Positions 31,000 through 39,855 are shown, counted from the first letter of the stretch. The stretch: DNA of 64,000 nucleotides from Mesorhizobium sangaii (GCF_014207355.1 NZ_JACHEF010000003.1:657763-721762); one strand, 5' to 3'. A program made the numbers and translations. Notes: a model not told the origin generated them from the letters alone.

Positions 31000-32122
31000 G
31001 CCGTTCAGCTTCAAGGTTCTGGCGACGGACGGCAGCGCGCGGCGCGGCGTGATCGACATGCCGCGCGGCGAAATCCGCACGCCTGCCTTCATGCCGGTCG
31101 GCACCGGCGGCACGGTCAAGACAATGTATATGGACCAGGTGCGCGGCCTTGGCGCCGACATCATCCTGGGCAACACCTACCATTTGATGCTGCGGCCCGG
31201 CGCCGAGCGCGTGGCGCGGCTCGGGGGCTTGCACGAATTCGCCCGCTGGCCGCATCCGATCCTGACCGACAGCGGCGGCTTCCAGGTGATGTCGCTGTCG
31301 AAGCTTAGAAAGCTGACTGAAAAGGGCGTCACCTTCCGCTCGCATATCGACGGCGCCGCCTACGAGATGTCGCCGGAGCGCTCGATCGAAATCCAGGGCT
31401 TGCTCGATTCCGATATCCAGATGCAGCTCGACGAATGCACCGCGCTGCCGGCCGAGATGAAGGAGATCGAGCGCGCCATGGAACTGTCGCTGCGCTGGGC
31501 AGAGCGCTGCAAGACGGCGTTCGGCGATCAGCCGGGCAAGGCGATGTTCGGCATCGTGCAGGGCGGCGACAACGCGGCGCTCCGGGTGCGCTCGGCGCAG
31601 GCGCTGAGCGCGATGGAACTGAAGGGGTATGCGGTCGGTGGCCTGGCCGTCGGCGAGCCGCAAGCCGTGATGCTCGAGATGCTCGACATTACCTGTCCGG
31701 AACTGCCTGAAGGCAAGCCGCGCTATCTGATGGGCGTCGGCACTCCTGACGATATCCTGAAATCGGTGGCGCGCGGCGTCGACATGTTCGACTGCGTGAT
31801 GCCGACGCGGGCCGGCCGGCACGGCCTTGCCTACACCAGGCGCGGCAAGGTCAATCTGCGCAACGCCCGCCATGCCGACGATCCGCGCCCTCTCGACGAG
31901 GAAAGCGACTGCCCGGCGGCGAGGGACTACTCACGCGCCTATCTTCACCATCTGGTGCGCTCGCAGGAAGCGCTTGGTGCGATGCTTTTGACCTGGAACA
32001 ATCTCTCGTATTACCAGAAGCATATGCAGGACATCCGCACCGCCATCGAGGCACATGCCTTCGAAGCACGCGCGGCGGAGATTTCGGAAGGTTGGGCTCG
32101 GGGCGATATCCCGGCCATTTAG
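30992..32122 (+). CDS. tgt: Queuine tRNA-ribosyltransferase (tRNA-guanine transglycosylase)
   Basis: Exchanges guanine 34 in the anticodon of Asp, Asn, His and Tyr tRNAs for preQ1. The 376-aa protein has RTPAFMPVGTGGTVKTM, the active-site region PILTDSGGFQVMSLSKLRK (Asp nucleophile region), MFGIVQGG, YAVGGLAVGEPQ and DMFDCVMPTRAGRHGLAYT with the second key Asp (FDCV). The C-terminal zinc site of Tgt shows as C in SDCPAARDYSRAYLHHLVRSQE. The ATG at 30992 lies in the preceding gene's last codons. Confidence 0.97.
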   Translation: MAKPFSFKVLATDGSARRGVIDMPRGEIRTPAFMPVGTGGTVKTMYMDQVRGLGADIILGNTYHLMLRPGAERVARLGGLHEFARWPHPILTDSGGFQVMSLSKLRKLTEKGVTFRSHIDGAAYEMSPERSIEIQGLLDSDIQMQLDECTALPAEMKEIERAMELSLRWAERCKTAFGDQPGKAMFGIVQGGDNAALRVRSAQALSAMELKGYAVGGLAVGEPQAVMLEMLDITCPELPEGKPRYLMGVGTPDDILKSVARGVDMFDCVMPTRAGRHGLAYTRRGKVNLRNARHADDPRPLDEESDCPAARDYSRAYLHHLVRSQEALGAMLLTWNNLSYYQKHMQDIRTAIEAHAFEARAAEISEGWARGDIPAI

Positions 32123-32187
32123 TCCAGCGTCTCCAGCGATTGACGGATCGGCTGCCCAAGAGCAGATTTGTAATCGAGGGATTGGCC

Positions 32188-32913
32188 ATGGCCGTGACAT
32201 ACGACTTTGCCGGCAAGACGGCGATCGTAACCGGTGGTTCGAGGGGCATCGGCAGAGCCGTGGCCACTCAGCTGGCAGGGTCTGGCGCCGACGTCTGGGT
32301 CTGGGATGCCGATCCAGTGCCGGCTGCCGGAATCCGCAGCCAGACGGTCGACGCTACCAAGGCGTTCGAAATAAGGGAAGCCTTGGCTGACGTTGTCGCC
32401 GGGGCGGGCCGGGTCGACATCCTCGTCAACAATGCTGGCTATCTCGGTCCCTACCTCGGCTTTGAGGCCTTCGAGCCGGTTGAGTGGCAGCGAATTATCG
32501 GTGTCAATCTCCTCGGAACGTTCGAGGTCACGCATCAGGTTCTGCCAATTATGCGCAAGGCTGGCACTGGCCGCATCGTCAACATGGGATCGCTTGCAGG
32601 CAAGGAAGGCTTGCCGAACCTTGCCGCCTACTCTGCGGCAAGCGCAGGCATTATCGCTTTTACCAAGGCATTGTCGCGGGAGGTTTGCGACACCGGCATC
32701 CGCGTGAATTGCGTAGCGCCCGGCCCGATCGATACCGACCTTATCAGGCGCCTTGGCAATGAAGTCGTCAGCGATATGATCGGCGCCAGCCCGCTGAAAC
32801 GGCTCGGCTCCGCCGAAGAAGTGGCTGCGTTGGTGCTCTGGCTGTGTTCCGATTCGAGCAGCTTCAACACTGGCGCTGTATTCGACATGTCGGGCGGCAG
32901 GGCGCGCTACTGA
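32188..32913 (+). CDS. Short-chain dehydrogenase/reductase-like protein lacking the catalytic Lys
   Basis: A 241-aa classical SDR by layout: cofactor loop TGGSRGIG (residues 15-22), NNAG (81-84), Asn107, Ser135 in VNMGSLAG, Tyr148, and the C-terminal substrate region ending FNTGAVFDMSGGRARY. The YxxxK motif is, however, Tyr148-Ser-Ala-Ala-Ser152: the Lys is Ser. The Asp40 after the second strand (VWVWDADP) suggests NAD preference. The start at 32188 (MAVTYDFAGKTAIVTGG) fits the family. The enzyme may be inactive, altered in mechanism, or carry a mutation. The gene is 65 bases downstream of tgt and seems independent of it. Confidence 0.88.
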   Translation: MAVTYDFAGKTAIVTGGSRGIGRAVATQLAGSGADVWVWDADPVPAAGIRSQTVDATKAFEIREALADVVAGAGRVDILVNNAGYLGPYLGFEAFEPVEWQRIIGVNLLGTFEVTHQVLPIMRKAGTGRIVNMGSLAGKEGLPNLAAYSAASAGIIAFTKALSREVCDTGIRVNCVAPGPIDTDLIRRLGNEVVSDMIGASPLKRLGSAEEVAALVLWLCSDSSSFNTGAVFDMSGGRARY

Positions 32914-32924
32914 TATCGGCCGTA

Positions 32925-33344
32925 TCAGGTGCTCAGCGAATTCGACGCGCGCAGGCTGCAGCCGGTGATCTGGTAGTGGCCATCCGGCTGTAACTGCAGC
33001 GTATAGACCGCCTCGTAGTCTTTGCCGTCGGGGCCGACGATCAGCACCTGTTGGACGATCGATGTCGGGCTCGTCTCCTCGACCTTGCCGAAAGAATAGG
33101 TCTGCGGCTTGCGCACCGGCGGATAGCCGTTGGTCACCATGTTCATGAAGGTGTCGACAGTCGGGAAGATCTGTTTCACGTTGGGTGCGGCGAAGCTGTA
33201 GGCGGCGACGCCGTCATCGGCGATGAACGCCTTCAGCTGGCCGTCGATGGCTGCTTGCGCCGCCTTGACCTCGGCATCGCCGGCAAACGCAGACGACGCC
33301 AGGATGAGTGGAACGAACGCGAATGCGAAAAACAAGCGGCGCAT
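32925..33344 (-). CDS. DUF4864-like secreted protein
   Basis: A 139-aa exported protein. The start at 33344 gives the signal peptide MRRLFFAFAFVPLILASSAFAGD and follows a GGAGGCCGGCC ribosome site. The mature part resembles DUF4864 (NTF2-like) proteins: VKAAQAAIDGQLKAFIADDGVAAYSFAAPNVKQIFPTVDTFMNMVTNGYPPVRKPQTYSFGKVEE, then VQQVLIVGPDGKDYEAVYTLQLQPDGHYQITGC. Function is unknown. It converges on the SDR gene with an 11-base gap. Confidence 0.78.
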   Translation of the reverse strand: MRRLFFAFAFVPLILASSAFAGDAEVKAAQAAIDGQLKAFIADDGVAAYSFAAPNVKQIFPTVDTFMNMVTNGYPPVRKPQTYSFGKVEETSPTSIVQQVLIVGPDGKDYEAVYTLQLQPDGHYQITGCSLRASNSLST

Positions 33345-33586
33345 GGCCGGCCTCCGTTGCCCCTCGAGAAAGCTGCCTCTCCCCAAAACTGTTCCAGGAG
33401 GCATCTTAACATACGCTTGGCGGCGCTTCACGGTTTCATCGATGGCGAACATTCGTGTGGCCCCCACGCGCTGCGGGAAGCTGTGGCCCAGGCCCGGGCC
33501 GGCTAAGTACGCATTCCGGTGGCTTGAAAGCCCGCCTCCAGTCTGTCAGAAGGGCCGCTTGGACTTGGACGTTTAGGGACGAAGCC

Positions 33587-33823
33587 ATGAGGGCGTTTTT
33601 CGTGCAGATCAAATGCGAGCTGGGCAAATCCTATGAGGTTGCCAGCGCGCTTGCCGACGCCGAGATCGCTTCGGAAATCTACTCGACCGCCGGCAATTAC
33701 GATCTGCTCGCCAAATTCTACGTCGACGATGAGGAAGACGTCGGCCATTTCGTCAACGAGAAGGTGCAGGTTCTCCCCGGTATCAAGGACACTTTCACCG
33801 TCGTCACGTTCCGCGCCTTCTAG
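33587..33823 (+). CDS. Lrp/AsnC ligand-binding (RAM) domain protein without DNA-binding domain
   Basis: A 78-aa stand-alone RAM domain: MRAFFVQIKCELGKSYEVASALADAEIASEIYSTAGNYDLLAKFYVDDEEDVGHFVNEKVQVLPGIKDTFTVVTFRAF. This is the amino-acid-binding and oligomerising half of Lrp/AsnC regulators; the helix-turn-helix part is missing, as in known SraA-like or stand-alone RAM proteins. It may bind an amino acid or modulate a full-length Lrp. The ATG follows a weak AGGGACGAAGCC site. It stands alone. Confidence 0.88.
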   Translation: MRAFFVQIKCELGKSYEVASALADAEIASEIYSTAGNYDLLAKFYVDDEEDVGHFVNEKVQVLPGIKDTFTVVTFRAF

Positions 33824-33920
33824 AGCCCGTTCCCCGACAGAATCGGGATGGGGCTCTATCGCAGTGTTTGAGCATGACATTCTGCAAAAGCCGGATTCCA
33901 CTTTTTGGGGACCATGCTTC
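33822..33920. repeat. Two palindromic intergenic elements after the RAM-domain gene
   Basis: AGAGCCC and GGGCTCT with an inner CCCGA/TCGGG pair form a long hairpin starting at the stop codon (33822-33858). A second element at 33870-33920 begins GAGCATGACATTCTGC and ends CCATGCTTC. It resembles the common rhizobial GAGCATGAT...ATCATGCTC element. The first hairpin may also terminate the gene. The rest of the gap to 34069 shows nothing else. Confidence 0.55.
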
Positions 33921-34069
33921 AGCTTCTGAACGCACCTGCCCGGCCACGAGGCAGAGCCTGACCAAGGTCATATTTTAGCTGCCTTAATTTTGGGCAGCCG
34001 CCACATACTGGTCGTCCGTCTCCCTCAAATCACCGATTGCGCTTGATTTTCTCCGGCGACGCCAGTGAA

Positions 34070-35506
34070 ATGGTGTCACAGGGGAGTATGCGATTGGCAG
34101 CGTTCGATGAAATGCTTCCGGAAGTCTCCGGATTGAGAAGACCGTATTCGGCTTATGATCGCTGGCTGAAGGAGCAGGATCCGGCCAGGCTTACCGAGAA
34201 GATGCAGGACGCCGAACGCGTCTTCCGCAAGACCGGCATCACCTTCGCCGTCTACGGCGAGCAGGAAGCTTCCGAGCGGCTGATTCCGTTCGACATCGTT
34301 CCCCGCATCATCTCGGGCAATGAGTGGCGACGCCTGACGCAAGGCATCGAGCAGCGCGTGCAGGCGCTGAACGCTTTCCTCGACGATATCTACCATCGCC
34401 AGGAGATCCTGCGGGCAGGGCGCGTCCCCAAGGAATTGATCGCCAAGAACGAGGCGTTCTTGCCGGAAATGATCGGGGTCAGGCCGCCAGCCGGCGTCTA
34501 CACCCATATCATCGGCGTCGATATCGTCCGCATCAGCGAGGACGAATTCTACGTGCTGGAGGACAATGCGCGCACGCCGTCGGGTGTCTCCTACATGCTG
34601 GAGAACCGCGAGACGATGATGCAGCTGTTCCCCGAGCTGTTCCAAAAGATCAAGGTGCGGCCGGTGGAAAACTATCCGCAGCTCCTGCGCCAGTCGCTGG
34701 CGGCGGTACGGCCGCAGAGCACCAAGGGCACGCCGACCATCGCGGTGCTTACGCCCGGCAGCTTCAACTCCGCCTATTTCGAACACGCCTTCCTTGCCGA
34801 CCAGATGGGCGTACAGCTTGTCGAAGGGCAGGATCTGCGCGTTGTCGACGGCCATGTCGCGATGCGCACCACCGAAGGCTACAAGCAGATCGATGTGCTT
34901 TACCGCCGTGTCGACGATTCTTTCCTCGACCCGCTGACCTTCCGGCCGGACTCCGCACTTGGCATACCCGGCATCATGGATGTCTACCGTGCCGGCAATA
35001 TCACCATCGCCAATGCGCCGGGCACCGGCATTGCCGATGATAAGGCGATCTATTCCTACATGCCCGAGATCGTCGAGTTCTACACCGGCCGCAAGGCGAT
35101 CCTCGGCAACATTCCGACCTGGCGGTGTTCGGAGGCGGACAGCCTGAAATACGTGCTCGAGCACATCGACGAACTGGTGATCAAGGAGGTCCACGGTTCC
35201 GGCGGCTACGGCATGCTGGTCGGGCCGGCGGCGACCAAGAAGGAGTGCGAGGATTTTTCCAAGAAACTCGCGGCAAAACCGTCGAACTACATCGCCCAGC
35301 CGACGCTGGCGCTGTCGACGTGTCCGATCCTGACCGATAAGGGCTTGGCGCCGCGCCACGTCGATCTCAGACCCTATGTGCTGGTTTCCGACCGCATCCA
35401 GATCGTGCCCGGAGGGCTGACGCGCGTCGCGCTGAAGGAGGGGTCGCTGGTCGTCAATTCCTCGCAAGGCGGCGGCACCAAGGATACGTGGGTGCTGGAT
35501 GATTGA
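34070..35506 (+). CDS. Circularly permuted ATP-grasp protein (DUF404/DUF407)
   Basis: A 478-aa ATP-grasp type 2 protein, expected to form amide or peptide bonds using ATP; the substrate is unknown. Family segments are MLPEVSGLRRPYSAYDRWLKEQD, YGEQEASERLIPFDIVPRIISGNEWRRLTQGIEQRVQALNAFLDDIYHRQEIL, EFYVLEDNARTPSGVSYMLENRE, VIKEVHGSGGYGMLVGPAA and VDLRPYVLV. The start is uncertain: ATG 34070, ATG 34088 and TTG 34037 are in frame and none has an ideal ribosome site. It is first in a four-gene set with alpha-E, transglutaminase and Anbu, a grouping described for bacterial proteasome-like peptide systems. Confidence 0.92.
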   Translation: MVSQGSMRLAAFDEMLPEVSGLRRPYSAYDRWLKEQDPARLTEKMQDAERVFRKTGITFAVYGEQEASERLIPFDIVPRIISGNEWRRLTQGIEQRVQALNAFLDDIYHRQEILRAGRVPKELIAKNEAFLPEMIGVRPPAGVYTHIIGVDIVRISEDEFYVLEDNARTPSGVSYMLENRETMMQLFPELFQKIKVRPVENYPQLLRQSLAAVRPQSTKGTPTIAVLTPGSFNSAYFEHAFLADQMGVQLVEGQDLRVVDGHVAMRTTEGYKQIDVLYRRVDDSFLDPLTFRPDSALGIPGIMDVYRAGNITIANAPGTGIADDKAIYSYMPEIVEFYTGRKAILGNIPTWRCSEADSLKYVLEHIDELVIKEVHGSGGYGMLVGPAATKKECEDFSKKLAAKPSNYIAQPTLALSTCPILTDKGLAPRHVDLRPYVLVSDRIQIVPGGLTRVALKEGSLVVNSSQGGGTKDTWVLDD

Positions 35507-35527
35507 TTTTCACTTGAAGGGTTTTTG

Positions 35528-36469
35528 ATGCTTTTAGGCCGCACCGCCAACGGGCTCTATTGGATGAACCGCTATATCGAGCGAGCGGAAAACATGGCGC
35601 GCCTTGTCGATGCCGGGCTGCGCATGGCGCTGACCCGCACCCAGAGCGCCTCGGAGGAATGGAATTCGGTGCTGCTCAGCGCCGGCTCGGACGTCGCCTT
35701 CACGCAGAAATACCAGGATTATACCGCCGCCAATGTCGCCGACTTCCTGTTGCGCGACACGTCGAACCCGTCGAGCACGATGGCGGCGATCGAGACGGCC
35801 CGCAACAACGCCCGCATGGTGCGCACCGCGCTGACGCGCGAGACGTGGGAAAGCATCAACGAAGCCTGGATGTCGCTGAAGCGGATGCTGGCAAGGCCGA
35901 TCGACGAACGCGACCTGCCGAGCGTGCTCGATGCGATCAAGCGCGAGACGGCGTTGATCCGCGGCTCGTTCTACGGCACTATGCTGCGCAACGAGATCTT
36001 CGATTTCTCGCAGCTCGGCACCTATGTCGAGCGCGCCGACAATACGGCGCGCATCCTCGATGTGAAATACTACGTGCTGTTGCCCTCGATCTCCTGGGTC
36101 GGCTCGACACTCGACAACTACCAGTGGGAATCGATCCTGCGCTCGGTGTCGGCGCATCGCTCCTACCGCTGGGTCTATGATGCAGACTACAAGCCGACCA
36201 ACATTGCCGACTATCTGATCCTCAATGTCCGCATGCCGCGTTCGCTTACCTTCTGCTACCGCTTCCTGGCCGAGCATCTGAAATTCCTCGGCGACGACTA
36301 CGGCGAACGCCATGCTTGCCATGCGACGGCCGACAAGACGCAGGCCATGCTGAGAGCCGGGTCGATCAAGGACATATTCGACGCCGGTCTGCATGAATTC
36401 CTGGCGAATTTCATTCGCGACAACACCAGGCTGGGCGACGAGATCGCGCAGGACTACCGGTTCAATTGA
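35528..36469 (+). CDS. Alpha-E domain protein (DUF403)
   Basis: A 313-aa all-helical protein. It starts MLLGRTANGLYWMNRYIERAENMARLVDAGLRMALT, the standard alpha-E beginning, and has FSQLGTYVERADNTARILDVKYYVLLP and LILNVRMPRSLTFCYRFLAEHLKFLG. The biochemical role is unknown; it nearly always travels with a circularly permuted ATP-grasp and a transglutaminase, as here. It starts 21 bases after the ATP-grasp gene, with AAGGGTTTTTG ahead of the ATG. The pair is proposed in the literature to modify peptides. Confidence 0.93.
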   Translation: MLLGRTANGLYWMNRYIERAENMARLVDAGLRMALTRTQSASEEWNSVLLSAGSDVAFTQKYQDYTAANVADFLLRDTSNPSSTMAAIETARNNARMVRTALTRETWESINEAWMSLKRMLARPIDERDLPSVLDAIKRETALIRGSFYGTMLRNEIFDFSQLGTYVERADNTARILDVKYYVLLPSISWVGSTLDNYQWESILRSVSAHRSYRWVYDADYKPTNIADYLILNVRMPRSLTFCYRFLAEHLKFLGDDYGERHACHATADKTQAMLRAGSIKDIFDAGLHEFLANFIRDNTRLGDEIAQDYRFN

Positions 36470-36503
36470 GCATGATCACGAAAAGTGGGACAAGATCGTG
36501 CTC
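36468..36503. repeat. Small rhizobial palindrome between alpha-E and transglutaminase genes
   Basis: GAGCATGATC (36468-36477) pairs with GATCGTGCTC (36494-36503) with one wobble. The inner part ACGAAAAGTGGGACAA is that of the widespread GAGCATGATC..AAAAGTGGG..GATCATGCTC element. It overlaps the alpha-E stop codon. Confidence 0.6.
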
Positions 36504-36521
36504 ACAAACGGGACATAGCGC

Positions 36522-37316
36522 ATGCGGCTGAAGATCACCCACAGGACCGAATACCGCTACGATGCACCGGTGCATTATCTGTTGCAGCGGCTGCGGCTGC
36601 TTCCGGTCAGCGGATCGACGCAGACCGTTTTGTCCTGGGCACTGACCATCGAAGGCGCGCGCGAAGAGGTTCGCTTTGTCGACCATTTCGGCAATGACAC
36701 CAGGTTGTTGAGCGTCGAGGGCGAGCGAGACTTCATCACCGTGGAAGCGGCCGGCGAAGTGGTGACGCGTGATACCGCGGGCGTCTCCGGACCACACCAG
36801 GGTTTTACGCCGCTTTGGCTGTACAGCCATGAAACGCCGTTGACGGCGATCGGCAGCGGTGTTCGCGAACTCGCCGCATCGGTCGGCAAGGGCACCGACA
36901 TCGAAAGGCTGCACCGGCTGATGGCGGTCATCGGCGAGCGCGTCGCCTACACGCCCGGCACCACCAATGCGGCGACGCCGGCAGAGGAAGCCTTGGCGCT
37001 CAAGACCGGTGTCTGCCAGGATCACACCCACATCTTTGCCGCAGCCGCGCGCGCCATGGGCTTTCCGGCCCGCTATGTCAGCGGCTATCTGATGCTGGAT
37101 GCGGCCGTCGAGCAGGCCGCAAGCCATGCCTGGGCCGAAGCACATGTCGCCGGTCTCGGCTGGGTCGCCTTCGATGCCGCAAACGGAATCTCTCCAGACG
37201 AGCGCTATGTAAAAGTGGCTATCGGCCGCGACTACCGCGACGCCACGCCGGTGTCGGGAATTCGGCTGGGACAGGCGGAAGAACAGCTTGCGGTCACCGT
37301 CACGGTGGAGCAGTAA
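36522..37316 (+). CDS. Transglutaminase-like cysteine protease, bacterial type
   Basis: A 264-aa protein of the transglutaminase-like fold. The N-terminal beta-domain (MRLKITHRTEYRYDAPVHYLLQRLRLLP) is the bacterial transglutaminase N-domain. The catalytic triad is complete: Cys165 in KTGVCQDHTH, His202 in ASHAWAEAHV and Asp218 in WVAFDAANG. It probably cleaves or forms amide bonds in peptides in the cytoplasm, since no signal peptide is present. It belongs to the ATP-grasp/alpha-E/Anbu set; a dispersed repeat separates it from Anbu. Confidence 0.93.
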   Translation: MRLKITHRTEYRYDAPVHYLLQRLRLLPVSGSTQTVLSWALTIEGAREEVRFVDHFGNDTRLLSVEGERDFITVEAAGEVVTRDTAGVSGPHQGFTPLWLYSHETPLTAIGSGVRELAASVGKGTDIERLHRLMAVIGERVAYTPGTTNAATPAEEALALKTGVCQDHTHIFAAAARAMGFPARYVSGYLMLDAAVEQAASHAWAEAHVAGLGWVAFDAANGISPDERYVKVAIGRDYRDATPVSGIRLGQAEEQLAVTVTVEQ

Positions 37317-37334
37317 TCCGCCAGGATTGCCGCC

Positions 37335-37461
37335 GGAGCAATTCCAGGAAAAAGCATGAAACGGTTTTCCCGGGAAAAGCGCATAGCGTTTTCCCTTGGG
37401 AATTGCGTCGAAACAAGGAGATAGAGCGGTTCTGCGTTTCCGTGAAACGATGAATCGCTCT
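37335..37461. repeat. Mosaic rhizobial repeat between transglutaminase and Anbu genes
   Basis: Two palindromic blocks lie here. The first is GGAGCAATTCC...GGAATTGCGTC (from 37335). The second is AGAGCGGTTC-N-GAATCGCTCT (37423-37461), with TGCGTTTCCGTGAAACGA in its loop. Both are familiar Rhizobiales intergenic mosaic blocks. The second ends 12 bases before the Anbu ATG, so it may form a hairpin just ahead of that ribosome site. Confidence 0.6.
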
Positions 37462-37473
37462 AGAAGAGATTCC

Positions 37474-38205
37474 ATGACCTATTGCGTCGGCCTAAAGATC
37501 GATCACGGGCTCGTGTTCATGTCGGACACGCGCACCAATGCCGGCATGGATTCGATTTCCACCTTCCGCAAGATGCATGTCTGGGAGCAGCCGGGCGAGC
37601 GCGTCATCGTGCTGATGTCGGCCGGTAATCTGGCGACGACGCAGGCGGTGGTCAGCCTGCTCGACGAACGCACCAAGGCAATTGCCGACCGTCACGCCAC
37701 GCTGCTGGAGACGCCGTCGATGTACCAGACGGTGCGGCTGGTCGGCGATACGGTCAAGGAGGTCATTGCCAGTTCGTCACCCGCGGGCGAGAAGGCAGAT
37801 TCCTACTTCAATGCTTCCTTCATCCTCGGCGGCCAGATCAAGGGCAGCGAGCCGCGCCTGTTCATGATCTATCCCGAAGGCAATTTCATCGAATCGACCG
37901 ACGACACGCCATTCTTCCAGATCGGCGAGACCAAATATGGCAAGCCGATCATCATTCGCGCCTACGAAAGGACGATGAGCCTTGCAGAGACGGTGAAGCT
38001 GCTTCTGGTGTCGTTCGATTCGACATTGAAGTCGAACCTGTCGGTGGGCTTGCCGCTCGACCTGCTCTTCCTGGAGAAGGACAGTTTCAAGGTTGGGCTG
38101 AAGAAACGCATCGGCCAGGACGACCAGTACTACCGCACGATCTCGGATGGCTGGTCGAATGCGCTGAAGACAGCTTTTGCCAGCCTGCCCGATTTTCCAG
38201 GGTAG
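37474..38205 (+). CDS. Anbu: proteasome-type (ancestral beta-subunit) peptidase
   Basis: A 243-aa Ntn-hydrolase of the Anbu family, relatives of proteasome beta subunits and HslV that form helical or ring assemblies. After removal of Met the N-terminal nucleophile is Thr (MTYCVGLKIDHGLVFMSDTRTNAG), with Asp18 (SDTRTN) and Lys33 (TFRKM) at the places expected for the proteasome Thr-Asp-Lys set. The rest fits the family: MSAGNLATTQAVVSLLDER and FILGGQIKGSEPRLFMIYPEGNFIESTDDTPFFQIGETKYGKPII. It follows the ATP-grasp, alpha-E and transglutaminase genes, the known partner set. The natural substrate is unknown; proteolytic activity is not proven for most members. Confidence 0.93.
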   Translation: MTYCVGLKIDHGLVFMSDTRTNAGMDSISTFRKMHVWEQPGERVIVLMSAGNLATTQAVVSLLDERTKAIADRHATLLETPSMYQTVRLVGDTVKEVIASSSPAGEKADSYFNASFILGGQIKGSEPRLFMIYPEGNFIESTDDTPFFQIGETKYGKPIIIRAYERTMSLAETVKLLLVSFDSTLKSNLSVGLPLDLLFLEKDSFKVGLKKRIGQDDQYYRTISDGWSNALKTAFASLPDFPG

Positions 38206-38315
38206 GCGCGCGGCGCCAGATGGCGGTTGCGTATATTTCACATGTTAAATAATATCGAATCCTAAAGAGCCAGCCGTGACGGGGCAGGGGCGAGGAATCT
38301 TGTCGGGAGGACACG

Positions 38316-39728
38316 ATGAACAACGATGATTTCCGGCAATGGTCGCGGCGCGCCGCCGACTGGGGCGCCGACTACCGCGACACGCTGCGCGACCGTCCGG
38401 TGCGACCGCTGGTCGAGCCGGGCGACATTTTCAGAAGCATAGAAGCTTCGCCGCCCGAAGACGCCGAACCGATGGACAGGATTTTCGCCGACTTCGAAGA
38501 GAAGATCCTGCCGGGGATGACGCATTGGCAGCATCCGCGCTTCTTCGCCTATTTCCCGGCCAATGCGGCGCCGGTCTCGGTGGTGGCGGAATATCTGGTC
38601 TCGGCAATGGCCGCGCAGTGCATGCTTTGGCAGACCTCGCCGGCGGCGACCGAGCTCGAAACGCGCACAGTCGACTGGATGCGTCAGGCGCTTGCCCTGC
38701 CGGAAGGGTTCTCAGGCGTGATCCAGGATTCGGCATCCTCGGCGACGCTGGCCGCGGTGCTGACCATGCGCGAGCGCGCGCTCGACTGGCAAGGCAACAA
38801 AAAGGGACTGGCGGGGCAGCCGCGGTTGCGCATCTATTCCTCCGACCAGGTGCATACCTCGATCGACCGGGCGATCTGGGTGTGTGGTATCGGCGAGGAC
38901 AATCTCGTGCGCATTCCCGTCGGTGGCCGCTTTCGCGCCATGGACAATGCAGCGCTTGAGGCGGCAATCATTGCCGACCGGGAAGCCGGCATGCTGCCGG
39001 CCGGCATCATCGCTTGCGTTGGCGGCACCAGCACGGGGGGCACCGACGACATCGCTTCGGTTGCCGAGGTGGCGCGGCGGCATGGCCTTTATCTTCATGT
39101 CGATGCGGCCTGGGCCGGCTCGGCGATGATCTGCCCGGAATACCGGCATTTCTGGAGCGGTGTCGAAGCGGCGGATTCCGTTGTCTTCAATCCCCACAAA
39201 TGGCTCGGCGCCCAGTTCGATTGCTCGATCCAGTTCCTGCGCGACCCCGAAAGCCATGTGCGGACGCTGGCCATCAAGCCGGACTATCTGAAGACCCATG
39301 GCCATGACGGCATCATCAACTATTCCGAATGGTCGGTGCCGCTCGGTCGTCGGTTCCGGGCGCTGAAATTGTGGTTCCTGCTGCGCGCCCATGGGCTGGA
39401 AAACCTTCGGACGATGATCCGCAACCATGTTGCCTGGAGCGAGGGCCTTGCCGCGCAGTTGGCAAAGGAGCCGGATTTCGAGATCGTCAGCGAACCGATG
39501 CTGTCGCTGTTTTCGTTCCGGCACAAGGCTGCCACCGGCGCCGATGCGGACGAGCACAATTTGCGGCTGGTCAATGCGATCAATGACGATGGCCGGATCT
39601 ACCTGACGCAGACGAGAGTCGACGGACGAGTGGCAATCCGCTTCCAGGTCGGACAGTTCGAGGCGACCGCCGGCGATGTCGATGCCGCCTTCGTCGTCAT
39701 CACCGAAATCGCGCGCAGCATAGGCTGA
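38316..39728 (+). CDS. Pyridoxal-dependent (aromatic L-amino-acid type) decarboxylase
   Basis: A 470-aa group II PLP decarboxylase. The PLP Lys is in SVVFNPHKWLGAQFDCS (HKW), the ring-stacking His in SSDQVHTSIDRA, and the PLP-binding Asp in LYLHVDAAWAGSA. The layout and HPRFFAYFPANAAPVSVVAEYLVSAMAAQCMLWQTSPAATELE match aromatic-amino-acid (DOPA/Trp/Tyr) decarboxylases rather than the glutamate type. The exact substrate cannot be read. GGGAGGACACG precedes the ATG. It has no obvious link with neighbours. Confidence 0.92.
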   Translation: MNNDDFRQWSRRAADWGADYRDTLRDRPVRPLVEPGDIFRSIEASPPEDAEPMDRIFADFEEKILPGMTHWQHPRFFAYFPANAAPVSVVAEYLVSAMAAQCMLWQTSPAATELETRTVDWMRQALALPEGFSGVIQDSASSATLAAVLTMRERALDWQGNKKGLAGQPRLRIYSSDQVHTSIDRAIWVCGIGEDNLVRIPVGGRFRAMDNAALEAAIIADREAGMLPAGIIACVGGTSTGGTDDIASVAEVARRHGLYLHVDAAWAGSAMICPEYRHFWSGVEAADSVVFNPHKWLGAQFDCSIQFLRDPESHVRTLAIKPDYLKTHGHDGIINYSEWSVPLGRRFRALKLWFLLRAHGLENLRTMIRNHVAWSEGLAAQLAKEPDFEIVSEPMLSLFSFRHKAATGADADEHNLRLVNAINDDGRIYLTQTRVDGRVAIRFQVGQFEATAGDVDAAFVVITEIARSIG

Positions 39729-39808
39729 ACCTGCCTTGATGAGGTTGCGTAGGGCTTTGGCTTTGCAATCAGGTAATTTCTATTAGCCGGCTTATGCCTT
39801 TTCATCGG

Positions 39809-39841
39809 TTTCGTTTTCGACTATAGACAAGAAAAACGAAA
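39809..39841. promoter_or_regulatory. Inverted repeat upstream of glpR, candidate GlpR operator
   Basis: TTTCGTTTT (39809-39817) and AAAACGAAA (39833-39841) form a perfect 9-bp inverted repeat 15 bases before the glpR ATG. TTCG/TTTCGTTT half-sites recur before glpD. DeoR-type GlpR proteins often bind such boxes, so autoregulation is likely. Confidence 0.5.
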
Positions 39842-39855
39842 ACGGGAGGTCGCCC

